Assembly: GCA_903888395.1 (NCBI GenBank)
Contig: CAISTO010000099.1
Location: forward strand, 1 to 9,475
Length of the DNA stretch: 9,475 nt
From: an uncultured Bacteroidota bacterium
GTDB lineage: Bacteria; Bacteroidota; Bacteroidia; UKL13-3
Direction: 5' to 3'
The first letter of the stretch is position 1. Every line of letters starts with the position of its first letter. Positions 1 through 7,566 of the stretch are shown here, in pieces. The notes below the pieces were generated by a model. The model did not search any database, was not told where the DNA came from, and worked only from the letters and a program-made list of their open reading frames with translations. Both the position numbers and the translations under genes were made by a program.

Positions 1-215
1 CATACATAAATGTCATGCTGCAAACTCCTTCCTGCCTTATAAACACCATTGACAAAAGTTTTAATTATGAGTGATGAAATATGGAATAATATTTTATTAA
101 CAATTGAAAAATTTCTAAATATTTTATTTTGGTAAAAAGGCAATAAGCGATTATTTACACAATAACTAATTTACTAGAATTGAAAGAAAAATGTGTTAAA
201 ATGAAGCGAAAAACA

Positions 216-272
216 AAATTAAAATCCCCGAAATTTGTCATTTCAACTGACAAATTTCGGGGATTTTAATTT
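216..272 (-). terminator. Long perfect hairpin at the ATPase gene end
   Basis: The arms 216-240 and 248-272 are perfect reverse complements (25 bp) around a 7-base loop. The core reads CCCCGAAATTTGTCA / TGACAAATTTCGGGG. On the minus strand the stem is followed by a T-rich run (TTGTTTTTCGC), as in a rho-independent terminator. The stem contains the ATPase stop codon and its last codon. It is longer than a terminator needs to be and shares its core with the hairpin at 1464-1510. Confidence 0.8.
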
Positions 273-1447
273 ATAATATTTGGTAAAATATCAGCTAAAA
301 AGCTTGTTAATCCTACAACTTCTACTTGTTTATTTATGAAGTATGAATTTTCTTTTGATGGAGTAACAATATAATTATTTTTTGAATTTAAATCTTTAAT
401 ACTTTCTGTTAAACCCTTAGAAACTGTTGGCGAAGTTGAATATTTTATTTCTATGCATGCAATAGGTTTAATGCCTTTTATTAGCACCAAATCTATTTCG
501 CTTCCATCGTGTGTTCTATAGTAAAAGGGTTGAATAGTTCGTGGTAATAACTGAATAATTTGTTCTATAACATATCCTTCCCATGAATTACCAACTGCCA
601 TGTGATTAAACAAAGTTTTAGCATTATGAATATCCAACATGTAATGCAGCAAGCCACTATCTCTGATATAAACTTTAGGGCTTTTTACCAATCGTTTTTT
701 TGTGTTGATATGATATGGCATTAGTTTCCTTACCATATAAGCACCTTCCAAATGATCGAGGTAACGATTGGTAGTAGTTTGGCTTATATCAAGTCCTTTG
801 GCAAACGAATTTGCATTCCAAATCCCAGCATGATGATGTGCTAGCATTCGCCATAATCTAAACATAATTTGTGGTGAAAAATTTGTTCCAAACATTGAGT
901 TTAAATCCCTTTCTACAAAAGTTCTGGCAAAAGCATCCATCCATAAAAACCAAGCATCATCGTTTTTAGCTGTAAACGCATCGGGAAAACCACCCCTAAA
1001 CCAATGCTTATTTTGTGTATTTAATTTTTCTGATAATTCAGTTAAATTAAATGGATGCGCTTCTATATAATAAATTCTTCCTGCCAATGATTCAGATGCT
1101 CCTTTAACCATTTCGGGCGTGGCGGAACCTAGTAATAAAAACCGTCCTGCTTTTCTTTTTTTATCAATTAATGAGCGTAATACAGGAAAAAGTTCAGGCA
1201 ATCGTTGTACTTCATCTATTATAAAATTTGCATTTTTATTTTGACTTAAAAAAAATTCTATGTCACTAAATTTACGTAAGTCAGCTGGACTTTCTAAATC
1301 AAAATAATCTGTATTGTTTTTTAGTGTTTTTTGAATGGTAAGAGCAATGGTAGTTTTACCACATTGCCTAGGGCCTACAAGCCCAACAGCGGGGAATTGT
1401 TTGAGTAGTTTTTCTACTTGCGTTTTGGCAATTCTATTTATTTTCAT
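266..1447 (-). CDS. AAA_14/DUF4143-family P-loop ATPase
   Basis: A 393-residue protein of the large bacterial family that joins an AAA_14 ATPase domain to a C-terminal DUF4143 region; its cellular role is unknown. Visible motifs are Walker A GPRQCGKTT (residues 25-33), Walker B FIIDEVQ (75-81) and the sensor-like LLGSAT (105-110). A winged-helix-like stretch around 200-245 follows (QTTTNRYLDHLEGAYMVRKL), then RDSGLLHYML. The C-terminus has a PD-(D/E)xK-nuclease-like pattern: WEG at 289-291, GSEIDLVL at 315-322 (D319) and CIEIKYS at 331-337 (E333, K335). Length is normal for the family and no frame break is seen. It starts at ATG only 17 bases after one hairpin and its stop codon lies inside a second, related hairpin. 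These ATPases often occur as scattered multicopy genes, so lateral acquisition is plausible. Family assignment is secure; nuclease activity is inference. Confidence 0.93.
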   Translation of the reverse strand: MKINRIAKTQVEKLLKQFPAVGLVGPRQCGKTTIALTIQKTLKNNTDYFDLESPADLRKFSDIEFFLSQNKNANFIIDEVQRLPELFPVLRSLIDKKRKAGRFLLLGSATPEMVKGASESLAGRIYYIEAHPFNLTELSEKLNTQNKHWFRGGFPDAFTAKNDDAWFLWMDAFARTFVERDLNSMFGTNFSPQIMFRLWRMLAHHHAGIWNANSFAKGLDISQTTTNRYLDHLEGAYMVRKLMPYHINTKKRLVKSPKVYIRDSGLLHYMLDIHNAKTLFNHMAVGNSWEGYVIEQIIQLLPRTIQPFYYRTHDGSEIDLVLIKGIKPIACIEIKYSTSPTVSKGLTESIKDLNSKNNYIVTPSKENSYFINKQVEVVGLTSFLADILPNIIN

Positions 1448-1463
1448 GGTGCAAGTATAAATT

Positions 1464-1510
1464 ATTATTCCCGAAATTCGTCATTCAAACTGACAAATTT
1501 CGGGAATAAT
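1464..1510 (-). terminator. Second copy of the hairpin, after the membrane-protein gene
   Basis: The arms 1464-1483 and 1491-1510 form a 20-bp stem around a 7-base loop. The only non-Watson-Crick position becomes a G-U pair in minus-strand RNA. It begins about five bases after the stop of the membrane-protein gene and ends 16 bases before the ATPase start codon, so it could terminate the upstream gene and shape the ATPase leader. The T run after the stem is poor (AATAATTTATAC), which makes efficient termination less sure. The core CCCGAAATT(T/C)GTCA is shared with the hairpin at 216-272. Confidence 0.65.
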
Positions 1511-1515
1511 TTTAA

Positions 1516-1935
1516 TTATTTTTTTGCTCTTTCAACTTTTACCACAAAATATTTTGATTCGCCACGCCAAGGAAATACCATATAGCGCTTGGTAAAATAT
1601 AGGTTTACTCGTTCACCACTCAATGAAACTTCTTGCAGTTGTTTTATAACTTCTTCTTGGTTGTTTTCAACTGAAAAATCAAACGATTCAGCAATTGGAC
1701 TAGTGCCTTTTAAAGCACCAAAAGTTTCTAAATTTAGTTTTCCTTCGTGAGTTTTAAAGAGAATTCCCTTTTCGCTAATTCGTAAAACTTTACCAGCCAT
1801 TAAACCATTTTCATATTCACCCCAATAAAAAAATGCAAAAATTAGTACAAGAAGTAATGAAAGAGTGATTAGAATTCTTTTAGTGATTTTTAAAGCTATT
1901 CTTTTCGATTTTTGAGCAAAATTTTCAGTTTCCAT
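1516..1935 (-). CDS. Small single-pass membrane protein, function unknown
   Basis: A 139-residue protein. A basic N-terminus (KSKRIALKITKR, 9-20) precedes one hydrophobic helix at about 21-38 (ILITLSLLLVLIFAFFYW), followed by a soluble domain of about 100 residues. The domain contains GKVLRISEKGILFKTHEGKLNL (48-69 region), SFDFSV (84-89) and a C-terminal stretch rich in aromatic and basic residues (YFTKRYMVFPWRGESKYFVVKV). The positive-inside rule puts the N-terminus in the cytoplasm and the domain in the periplasm. I recognise this type of short protein from Bacteroidota genomes, where I recall automated '6-phosphogluconate dehydrogenase' labels. No dehydrogenase motif is visible, so I give no enzymatic role. 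ATG start; a weak -7-like CATATTTG lies at 1973-1980 on the minus strand. It reads the same way as the polysaccharide gene 68 bases upstream. Confidence 0.8.
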   Translation of the reverse strand: METENFAQKSKRIALKITKRILITLSLLLVLIFAFFYWGEYENGLMAGKVLRISEKGILFKTHEGKLNLETFGALKGTSPIAESFDFSVENNQEEVIKQLQEVSLSGERVNLYFTKRYMVFPWRGESKYFVVKVERAKK

Positions 1936-2003
1936 TTTGGTAAATATTTAGTGGTTAAACGTATTTTATTTTCAAATATGGAATGTGTTTATCCCTGAAA
2001 TAT

Positions 2004-3356
2004 TTAAAGTTGATTATTTTGAAATAAAGTACCTATGGTTCTGATTATAATTTGAATATCGAGCCAGAAAGACCAATTTTTTATATAATCTAAATCGTAT
2101 TTTACACGGTTTCGAAGTAAGTTAAAGTCACTGATTTCGCCTCTGTAGCCTTTAAGTTGTGCCAAACCTGTAATGCCTGGTTTAATGTGATGCCTAAGCA
2201 TAAAACTATTAATTTCAGCGGTAAAATCTTCTGTATGTTTTAGCATGTGCGGGCGTGGGCCAACCACCGACATGTTTCCTATTAGTACATTGAAAAACTG
2301 GGGTAATTCATCTAAGCTAGTTTCCCTGAAAAACTTTCCAACTTTTGTAATTCTAATGTCGTTTTTTGTTGCTTGTAGCGTATCACTTTCTTTGTTTAAG
2401 TGCATCGATCTTAACTTATAGCACAAGAAAGTTTTGTTATCACGACCAGTTCTTAATTGTGTAAAAAATACTGGTCCTTTTGAATCTAATTTTATGATTA
2501 GTGCCAAAATTGGCAATAACCAACTCAAAATAAAAATTATTACTAGCAATGAAAATATAAAGTCGAAACTGCGTTTAAAAACTTGTTTTTCCCAATCATC
2601 AAGTGGAGTTGTTAGTACTTTTATAATAGGAATATTTCCGTAATTTTCAACTTCTAATCCTTTAAAGGCAAATCCTTTAAAATCTGCAATAAGTCTAATT
2701 TTTATTAAATTAATTTCAGTAAAATCCATCAATTTTGTAAGTAAATCTTGCTTTACATTAGACAAAGAATAGAATATTTCATGAATATCGTGCGTATTAC
2801 AATAATTAGTTAATACAACTTGAAATGAATCATTATCAAACTCATTCATATCAAAGTTGCCAATTATATTATACCCATATTCAGGGTGAGCTTTTAAATA
2901 TTGAGTAATTTCTTCTGTACCTTCAGGACTTGAAATTATAATAATATTTCTATAGTTAAATCCATTTCTTCTGGCCCATTTTACTACAATGAAAAACATT
3001 GTTTGGTAAAACAATAAAAATGCTGAAAATATTGTATATAAAATAATAAGTACTTCTCTAGAATAGCCATAAGGCTGTTGGAAAACGTAATAGGCAAAAA
3101 CCAATAACATGTGACCAACTAAAATACTAATAGTTGAACTTATTACTTTAAAATAAGTGGAAGTTCTTGATATATTATACTGTTTTGATATTCCAATTAA
3201 TACTATCCATGATAAGTTTACGTATAATAATAATGGTAAAAAAGGGTAATTAAAAGCTTGATATTTATAATAAAAAGCAAATATGAAACATACATTCAGT
3301 AATATGATATCACTGGCGATGCTAAAAAATTTTATATACCTTGAATACCTAGTCAA
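2004..3356 (-). CDS. Polyprenyl-phosphate sugar-1-phosphate transferase (EPS/capsule initiation)
   Basis: A 450-residue integral membrane enzyme of the WcaJ/polyisoprenyl-phosphate hexose-1-phosphate transferase type. It moves a sugar-1-phosphate from a nucleotide sugar to undecaprenyl phosphate, the first step of exopolysaccharide or O-antigen assembly at the inner membrane. There are about four N-terminal hydrophobic segments (10-30, 38-56, 72-92, 100-126), a Rossmann-like CoA_binding_3 region (135-250), a further membrane segment (264-290) and the catalytic bacterial transferase domain. Catalytic-domain motifs are KRSFDF (261-266), GPVFFTQ (294-300), YKLRSM (313-318), TSLDELPQ with the D349-E350 pair (346-353), VVGPRP (364-369) and IKPGITGLAQ (391-400). 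Length is usual. The start is TTG: the frame stays open upstream to about 3431 without an ATG, and family members begin at this point. No glycosyltransferase neighbours are visible, so it looks isolated from an EPS cluster. The sugar used cannot be told. Confidence 0.93.
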   Translation of the reverse strand: MTRYSRYIKFFSIASDIILLNVCFIFAFYYKYQAFNYPFLPLLLYVNLSWIVLIGISKQYNISRTSTYFKVISSTISILVGHMLLVFAYYVFQQPYGYSREVLIILYTIFSAFLLFYQTMFFIVVKWARRNGFNYRNIIIISSPEGTEEITQYLKAHPEYGYNIIGNFDMNEFDNDSFQVVLTNYCNTHDIHEIFYSLSNVKQDLLTKLMDFTEINLIKIRLIADFKGFAFKGLEVENYGNIPIIKVLTTPLDDWEKQVFKRSFDFIFSLLVIIFILSWLLPILALIIKLDSKGPVFFTQLRTGRDNKTFLCYKLRSMHLNKESDTLQATKNDIRITKVGKFFRETSLDELPQFFNVLIGNMSVVGPRPHMLKHTEDFTAEINSFMLRHHIKPGITGLAQLKGYRGEISDFNLLRNRVKYDLDYIKNWSFWLDIQIIIRTIGTLFQNNQL

Positions 3357-3496
3357 ATTTATCTGCTTTGTATTAATTAATAATTTGGCGAAAATATATA
3401 AAAAATTATATTTTGCAGTTTTTAAAAGCTAAATAAACTCAATAATTTGAATATTAGTTCAATTGCGTTGTTTTATTTTGCTAATAATTTTCTTTC

Positions 3497-3504
3497 CAAA
3501 TATA
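3497..3504 (-). promoter_or_regulatory. Possible -7 element for the polysaccharide gene
   Basis: On the minus strand this reads TATATTTG, a full match to the Bacteroidota -7 pattern TAnnTTTG, about 140 bases before the TTG start. No TTTG lies at the expected distance upstream. In DNA this AT-rich the match could be chance. Confidence 0.3.
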
Positions 3505-3688
3505 TATTCAAAATTCACTTTTGAAAGGTTTTTTTAAGAAAACTTTTAGAAATTAAGAATTTTTGCTGCATATTAAATTCACAAAACCATTGTTAAAAGC
3601 CCAATATTTATTAAGTTTTACGGGTATTTTACTGTTTTGTTTTTTTTCAAAAAATCAAATATCAATGTTAACAGTGCATTACACCTTT

Positions 3689-3709
3689 TATCATTTGAAA
3701 TAAATGATA
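3689..3709. promoter_or_regulatory. Inverted repeat over the recQ -33 element
   Basis: TATCATTT (3689-3696) and AAATGATA (3702-3709) are perfect 8-bp inverted copies around GAAAT. They overlap the -33 TTTG and part of the spacer of the proposed recQ promoter. This position suits a repressor operator, but the repeat is short and AT-rich, so function is inferred only from placement. Confidence 0.35.
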
Positions 3710-3722
3710 TAAAATATTTTTG
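3694..3722 (+). promoter_or_regulatory. Promoter of recQ (Bacteroidota type)
   Basis: TTTG at 3694-3697 and TATTTTTG at 3715-3722 are separated by 17 bases. This fits the Bacteroidota primary-sigma pattern TTTG-N(17-23)-TAnnTTTG. Transcription would begin near 3728, giving a leader of roughly 65 bases before the recQ ATG. Confidence 0.55.
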
Positions 3723-3792
3723 CATTTAAATTTTTATAAATGAAAAGGTGGACGTAAATTAGCATACTTTTTTATAAAAAATAATACCCAAA

Positions 3793-6051
3793 ATGAAGGA
3801 AGCTAAAATTGCATCTAAAAAAGCATCTAGTGAAGATAAACTAGCGCCTACAGAAAGCAAACAAATTAACACAATAGATTTAAAAGAAGCCTTGAAAAGT
3901 CACTTTGGCTTTGAAGGCTTTAAGGACGAACAAGAAAAAATTATACATACACTATTAAGTGGTGACGATGTATTTGTAATTATGCCTACAGGCGGTGGTA
4001 AGTCATTATGCTACCAATTACCTGCTTTAATAAAGGGTGGAACAGCCATTATTATTTCCCCTTTAATAGCTTTGATGAAAAATCAAGTGGATGCAATTAG
4101 ATCATTAGGCGGTGATAATATTGCACATTTTTTAAATTCTTCGTTAAACAAAACTGAAATTACTGCAGTTAAACAAGACATTACTGACGGAAAAACTAAG
4201 TTACTATACATAGCTCCAGAAACGCTTAAAAAAGATGAAACCCTTGATTTTTTAAAATCAATCAATATTTCATTCGTAGCGGTTGACGAAGCGCATTGTA
4301 TTTCAGAATGGGGTCACGATTTTAGACCTGAATACAGAAGAATAAAAGCCATGATTAAGGAAATTAAAGATGTTCCTGTGATGGCGCTTACTGCTACTGC
4401 AACTCCAAAAGTTCAACAAGATATTCAAAAGAATTTACAAATGTTAGATGCAACGGTTTTTAAATCGTCATTTAACAGGGATAATTTATATTACGAAGTT
4501 CGTTCTAAAGGCAAAAAAGGGGAGGCTATGAAAGACATAGTTTCATACATTAAACAAAGAATGAACAACAAATCGGGAATTATTTATTGTTTAAGTCGTA
4601 AAAAAGTAGAAGAAATTTCGAGTATTTTACAAGCAAATGGAATCAAAGCTTTGCCTTACCATGCTGGATTAGATGCTAAAATGCGTGCCGATCATCAAGA
4701 TAGATTTTTGATGGAGGAATCGGATGTGATAGTAGCAACAATTGCATTTGGAATGGGAATAGATAAGCCAGATGTTCGTTTTGTAATTCATTACGATATT
4801 CCTAAAAGTATAGAAGGTTATTACCAAGAAACAGGACGTGCAGGTAGAGATGGTTTAGAAGGTGAATGCGTAATGTATTACAATCCTGCTGATGCTGAAA
4901 AATTAGAAAAGTTTTTAAAAGATAAACCAGTTGCTGAAAGAGAAATTGGCGAATTGTTAATTTTTGAAATGCAAGCTTTTGCTGAAACTTCTGCTTGTAG
5001 ACGTAAGTTTTTGTTAAATTATTTTGGCGAAGAATACAACGATAATAAATGTAATGGCAGGTGCGATAATTGTAAACATCCAAAAGAAAAAATGGATGCA
5101 AGAACTGAAGCAGTTTTAGCCTTACAAACCATTAATTCAACTAAGAGTAAGCAGATTTTAAAAATTACCGTTGATATGATTGTTGGCAAAAAAAGCCACG
5201 AAGTTCAACTTGGTGGATTAGATAAAGCCGCATACTTTGGTAAAGGAAAAGACAAAGATGAAAATTTTTGGAAATCAGTATTACGTGGCCTTTTATTAAA
5301 TGGACAAGTAACTAAGAATATTGAAACTTATGGCTTATTAAGTGTAAGTGAAAAAGGTGAAGAATTTATCAAAAATCCTACCACTTTTGACATTGCATTA
5401 GATACCAAATTTGAGCGTTATACCGATGATGATGATGATAGCGGAAACGTTGAAATGATTTATGACGAAGAGCTTTATGCTATTCTAAAAGATTTATGTA
5501 AGCAAGAAGCAAAAGCAAAAAAATTACCTCCATATATTATTTTTCAAGAAACTTCGCTTCAAGAAATGGCTTTTAAGTTTCCAATAACAATGGAAGAAAT
5601 GAGCAAAATTTCGGGTGTAAACTTAGGAAAAGCTCAAAAATTTGCTAAGCCATTTTTAGCTGTTATTGAAAAATATGTAATCGATAATGAGATAGAAAGA
5701 ACAGAAGATGTAGTCATAAAATCGGTGGTAAATAAGTCGGCAAAAAAGGTAGTAATTATTACCAATATTGATAAGAAAATTGCTTTAGCCGACATTGCTC
5801 GCAGTCAGAATATGAAGATGGAAGAGCTGTTAATTGAAATTGAAAACATCGTTTTATCGGGTACAAAATTAAGCTTGAAAAAATATGTAAACGATTTAGC
5901 TGATGAAGAAAATATTGGTTATGTAATGGATTTTTTCAGGGAAACAAATGAAAATGTAGTAGAAGCCGCAATGAGTGAATTTGGTGATGAATTTACCAAA
6001 GATGATTTGCAATTAATGCACATACATTTTATTTGTGAAATGGCTAATTAA
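3793..6051 (+). CDS. recQ: ATP-dependent DNA helicase RecQ
   Basis: A 752-residue superfamily-2 3'-5' DNA helicase acting in recombination and replication-fork repair. Domains in order: a charged, probably disordered N-terminal extension (1-28); Q-motif region FGFEGFKDEQ (38-47); Walker A TGGGKS (66-71); DEAH box (165-168) followed by the RecQ aromatic-rich loop WGHDFRPEY (173-181); motif III ALTATATP (198-205); motif VI QETGRAGRDG (345-354); zinc-binding cysteines C402, C420, C424, C427; RQC winged helix (about 435-540); a DDDDD acidic linker (545-549); HRDC domain (about 555-632); and a C-terminal extension (650-752). The extension has ALADIARSQNMKMEELLIEIENIV, resembling a HTH_40-type domain. 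It is longer than E. coli RecQ (about 610 residues), but such extended forms are, to my knowledge, common in Bacteroidota. ATG start after an A-rich leader; followed by its own terminator. Confidence 0.97.
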   Translation: MKEAKIASKKASSEDKLAPTESKQINTIDLKEALKSHFGFEGFKDEQEKIIHTLLSGDDVFVIMPTGGGKSLCYQLPALIKGGTAIIISPLIALMKNQVDAIRSLGGDNIAHFLNSSLNKTEITAVKQDITDGKTKLLYIAPETLKKDETLDFLKSINISFVAVDEAHCISEWGHDFRPEYRRIKAMIKEIKDVPVMALTATATPKVQQDIQKNLQMLDATVFKSSFNRDNLYYEVRSKGKKGEAMKDIVSYIKQRMNNKSGIIYCLSRKKVEEISSILQANGIKALPYHAGLDAKMRADHQDRFLMEESDVIVATIAFGMGIDKPDVRFVIHYDIPKSIEGYYQETGRAGRDGLEGECVMYYNPADAEKLEKFLKDKPVAEREIGELLIFEMQAFAETSACRRKFLLNYFGEEYNDNKCNGRCDNCKHPKEKMDARTEAVLALQTINSTKSKQILKITVDMIVGKKSHEVQLGGLDKAAYFGKGKDKDENFWKSVLRGLLLNGQVTKNIETYGLLSVSEKGEEFIKNPTTFDIALDTKFERYTDDDDDSGNVEMIYDEELYAILKDLCKQEAKAKKLPPYIIFQETSLQEMAFKFPITMEEMSKISGVNLGKAQKFAKPFLAVIEKYVIDNEIERTEDVVIKSVVNKSAKKVVIITNIDKKIALADIARSQNMKMEELLIEIENIVLSGTKLSLKKYVNDLADEENIGYVMDFFRETNENVVEAAMSEFGDEFTKDDLQLMHIHFICEMAN

Positions 6052-6071
6052 TTGCTAAAATTTATAGGTTT

Positions 6072-6112
6072 AAAAATCCCTTTTTGTTTTTAAAAACATG
6101 AAGGGATTTTTT
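6072..6112 (+). terminator. Rho-independent terminator after recQ
   Basis: AAAAATCCCTT (6072-6082) pairs with AAGGGATTTTT (6101-6111), and the T run supplies the U tract. The loop contains an inner palindrome GTTTTTAAAAAC (6086-6097) that could extend the fold. It begins 20 bases after the recQ stop and separates recQ from rmuC. Confidence 0.8.
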
Positions 6113-6213
6113 ATTAATTTATTGATGTTTATTGTTAAAAAATATAAGTAATAAAATGATCGATTTTTTGCTTGAAAATAGGAGTAAAATTTAACTCAAA
6201 AAAATAGAATAAA

Positions 6214-7554
6214 ATGGATATAATTTTTTTAATAATTGGTTTACTTGTTGGTTTTTTTGCTGGTTGGTTATTTAACAAAAGCAAATCAACTCAAATAGCT
6301 GATAATACAGATGCTTTGGCTGCTTTGCAACAACAAATTTTAACTGAAAGTAATGCAAAATCTTCCTTGTTTTCTGAAAATAATTTATTGAGAAATGAAG
6401 GTGTTATTTTAAAGGCTGAAAACAAAGTTTTGCAAGAAGAAATTCTAAATTTATCGAAGCAATTAACAGCGCAAAAAAGTGACAGTGAAAACTTGCAAAT
6501 TAGACTATCAGAACACAAAGCAGAAATTACTACTTTAAACGAACGTTTTACCAAAGAATTTGAAAATTTAGCGAACCGAATTTTTGATGATAAAAGCCAA
6601 AAATTTACAGAGCAAAATAAAAACAATATTGGCGAATTATTGAATCCTTTAGGTGAAAAAATAAAGGATTTTGAGAAGAAAGTAAACGATGTTTATATCA
6701 GTGAGGGAAAGGAACGTGCTTCACTAAAAAATCAGTTGGAAATGCTGCAACAGTTGAACCAACAAATGAGTAAAGAAGCCAATAATTTAACTAAAGCTTT
6801 AAAGGGTGAAAACAAAACGCAAGGTAATTGGGGAGAGTTTATTTTAGAAAGTGTTTTAGAAAAATCGGGCTTGGTAAAAGGTAGTGAATATAAAATTCAG
6901 GAAAGCTACACCAACGAAGAAGGAAAGCGTTTGCAACCCGATGTAATTATTAATTTACCAGAAAATAAAACCTTAATTATTGATAGCAAAGTTTCATTGA
7001 ATGCATATGAACGTTTTTCAACGGCCGAAAGTGACGATGAACGATTGCAAGCAGCCAAAGAACATATACTTTCATTGCGAACGCATTTGAAAGGATTAAG
7101 CGGAAAATCGTACCAAAATATTCATCAAATTCAGAGCTTAGATTTTGTGTTGTTATTCATTCCAATTGAGCCAGCTTTTGCGCTAGCAGTTCAAAGTGAT
7201 GCAGGTTTATTTAACGATGCTTTTGAAAAAAATATTGTCATTGTAAGTCCTACAACTTTGTTGGCTACTTTAAGAACGGTGGCAAGTATTTGGCGCAATG
7301 AAAAGCAAAGTGCAAATGCCATTGATATAGCAAAAAAAGCTGGCGATTTATACGATAAATTTGAAGGGTTTATTAAAGATTTAATTGAAGTTGGAAAAAA
7401 AATAGATCAAACAAAAGCCAATTATAGCGATGCCATGAATAAGCTAGTTGATGGCAAAGGAAATATCATCAATCGCTTTGAAGAGTTAAGGAAATTAGGT
7501 GCAAAAGCCGATAAACAATTGCCTCAATCGTTAGTAGATAGAGCTGAAAATTAA
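6214..7554 (+). CDS. rmuC: DNA recombination protein RmuC
   Basis: A 446-residue RmuC family protein. In E. coli, rmuC loss raises inversions at short inverted repeats, and the fold carries a predicted PD-(D/E)xK nuclease-like core; its substrate is not settled. An N-terminal membrane anchor (residues 2-20, IIFLIIGLLVGFFAGWLF) is followed by a long coiled-coil-like region (about 30-120) rich in E, K, Q and L. The RmuC domain comes next (about 150-440), with QGNWGE (203-208), QPDVIINLP (241-249), LIIDSKVSL (254-262), FIPIEPAF (315-322) and VSPTTLLATLRTV (344-356). D243 and the D257-S-K259 stretch match the expected nuclease-like positions. Length is typical. ATG start behind an A-rich leader; I found no consensus promoter in 6113-6213. 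The lipid kinase begins 12 bases downstream, so the two are probably one transcript. Confidence 0.95.
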   Translation: MDIIFLIIGLLVGFFAGWLFNKSKSTQIADNTDALAALQQQILTESNAKSSLFSENNLLRNEGVILKAENKVLQEEILNLSKQLTAQKSDSENLQIRLSEHKAEITTLNERFTKEFENLANRIFDDKSQKFTEQNKNNIGELLNPLGEKIKDFEKKVNDVYISEGKERASLKNQLEMLQQLNQQMSKEANNLTKALKGENKTQGNWGEFILESVLEKSGLVKGSEYKIQESYTNEEGKRLQPDVIINLPENKTLIIDSKVSLNAYERFSTAESDDERLQAAKEHILSLRTHLKGLSGKSYQNIHQIQSLDFVLLFIPIEPAFALAVQSDAGLFNDAFEKNIVIVSPTTLLATLRTVASIWRNEKQSANAIDIAKKAGDLYDKFEGFIKDLIEVGKKIDQTKANYSDAMNKLVDGKGNIINRFEELRKLGAKADKQLPQSLVDRAEN

Positions 7555-7566
7555 ACTGATTTTACT

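Larger units (their letters stand above)
3357..3792. other. Divergent intergenic region before recQ
   Basis: A 436-base AT-rich stretch between two genes that point away from each other. I see no convincing ORF, tRNA or riboswitch. It holds the recQ promoter near the right end, a -7-like site for the leftward gene near 3497, and homopolymer runs of T and A around 3640-3656. Confidence 0.7.

Noticed and set aside
201..269. Small plus-strand ORF of 22 codons starting MKRKTKLK
   Set aside because: It runs through both arms of the terminator hairpin and has no family resemblance; its codons come from the palindrome.
2434..2643. Plus-strand ORF of 69 codons inside the polysaccharide gene
   Set aside because: Antisense to the conserved catalytic and membrane region of the transferase; its composition follows from the real gene.
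3631..3675. ACTGTT...AACAGT inverted repeat with T and A runs in the recQ upstream region
   Set aside because: Only six paired bases at a long distance; no consistent fold, riboswitch or RNA family recognised.
4802..5101. Minus-strand ORF of 99 codons opposite recQ
   Set aside because: Lies opposite helicase motif VI and the zinc-binding region; no independent start context or recognisable motif.
6291..6626. Minus-strand ORF of 111 codons opposite rmuC
   Set aside because: Mirrors the coiled-coil-coding region, where biased codons keep the opposite strand open.
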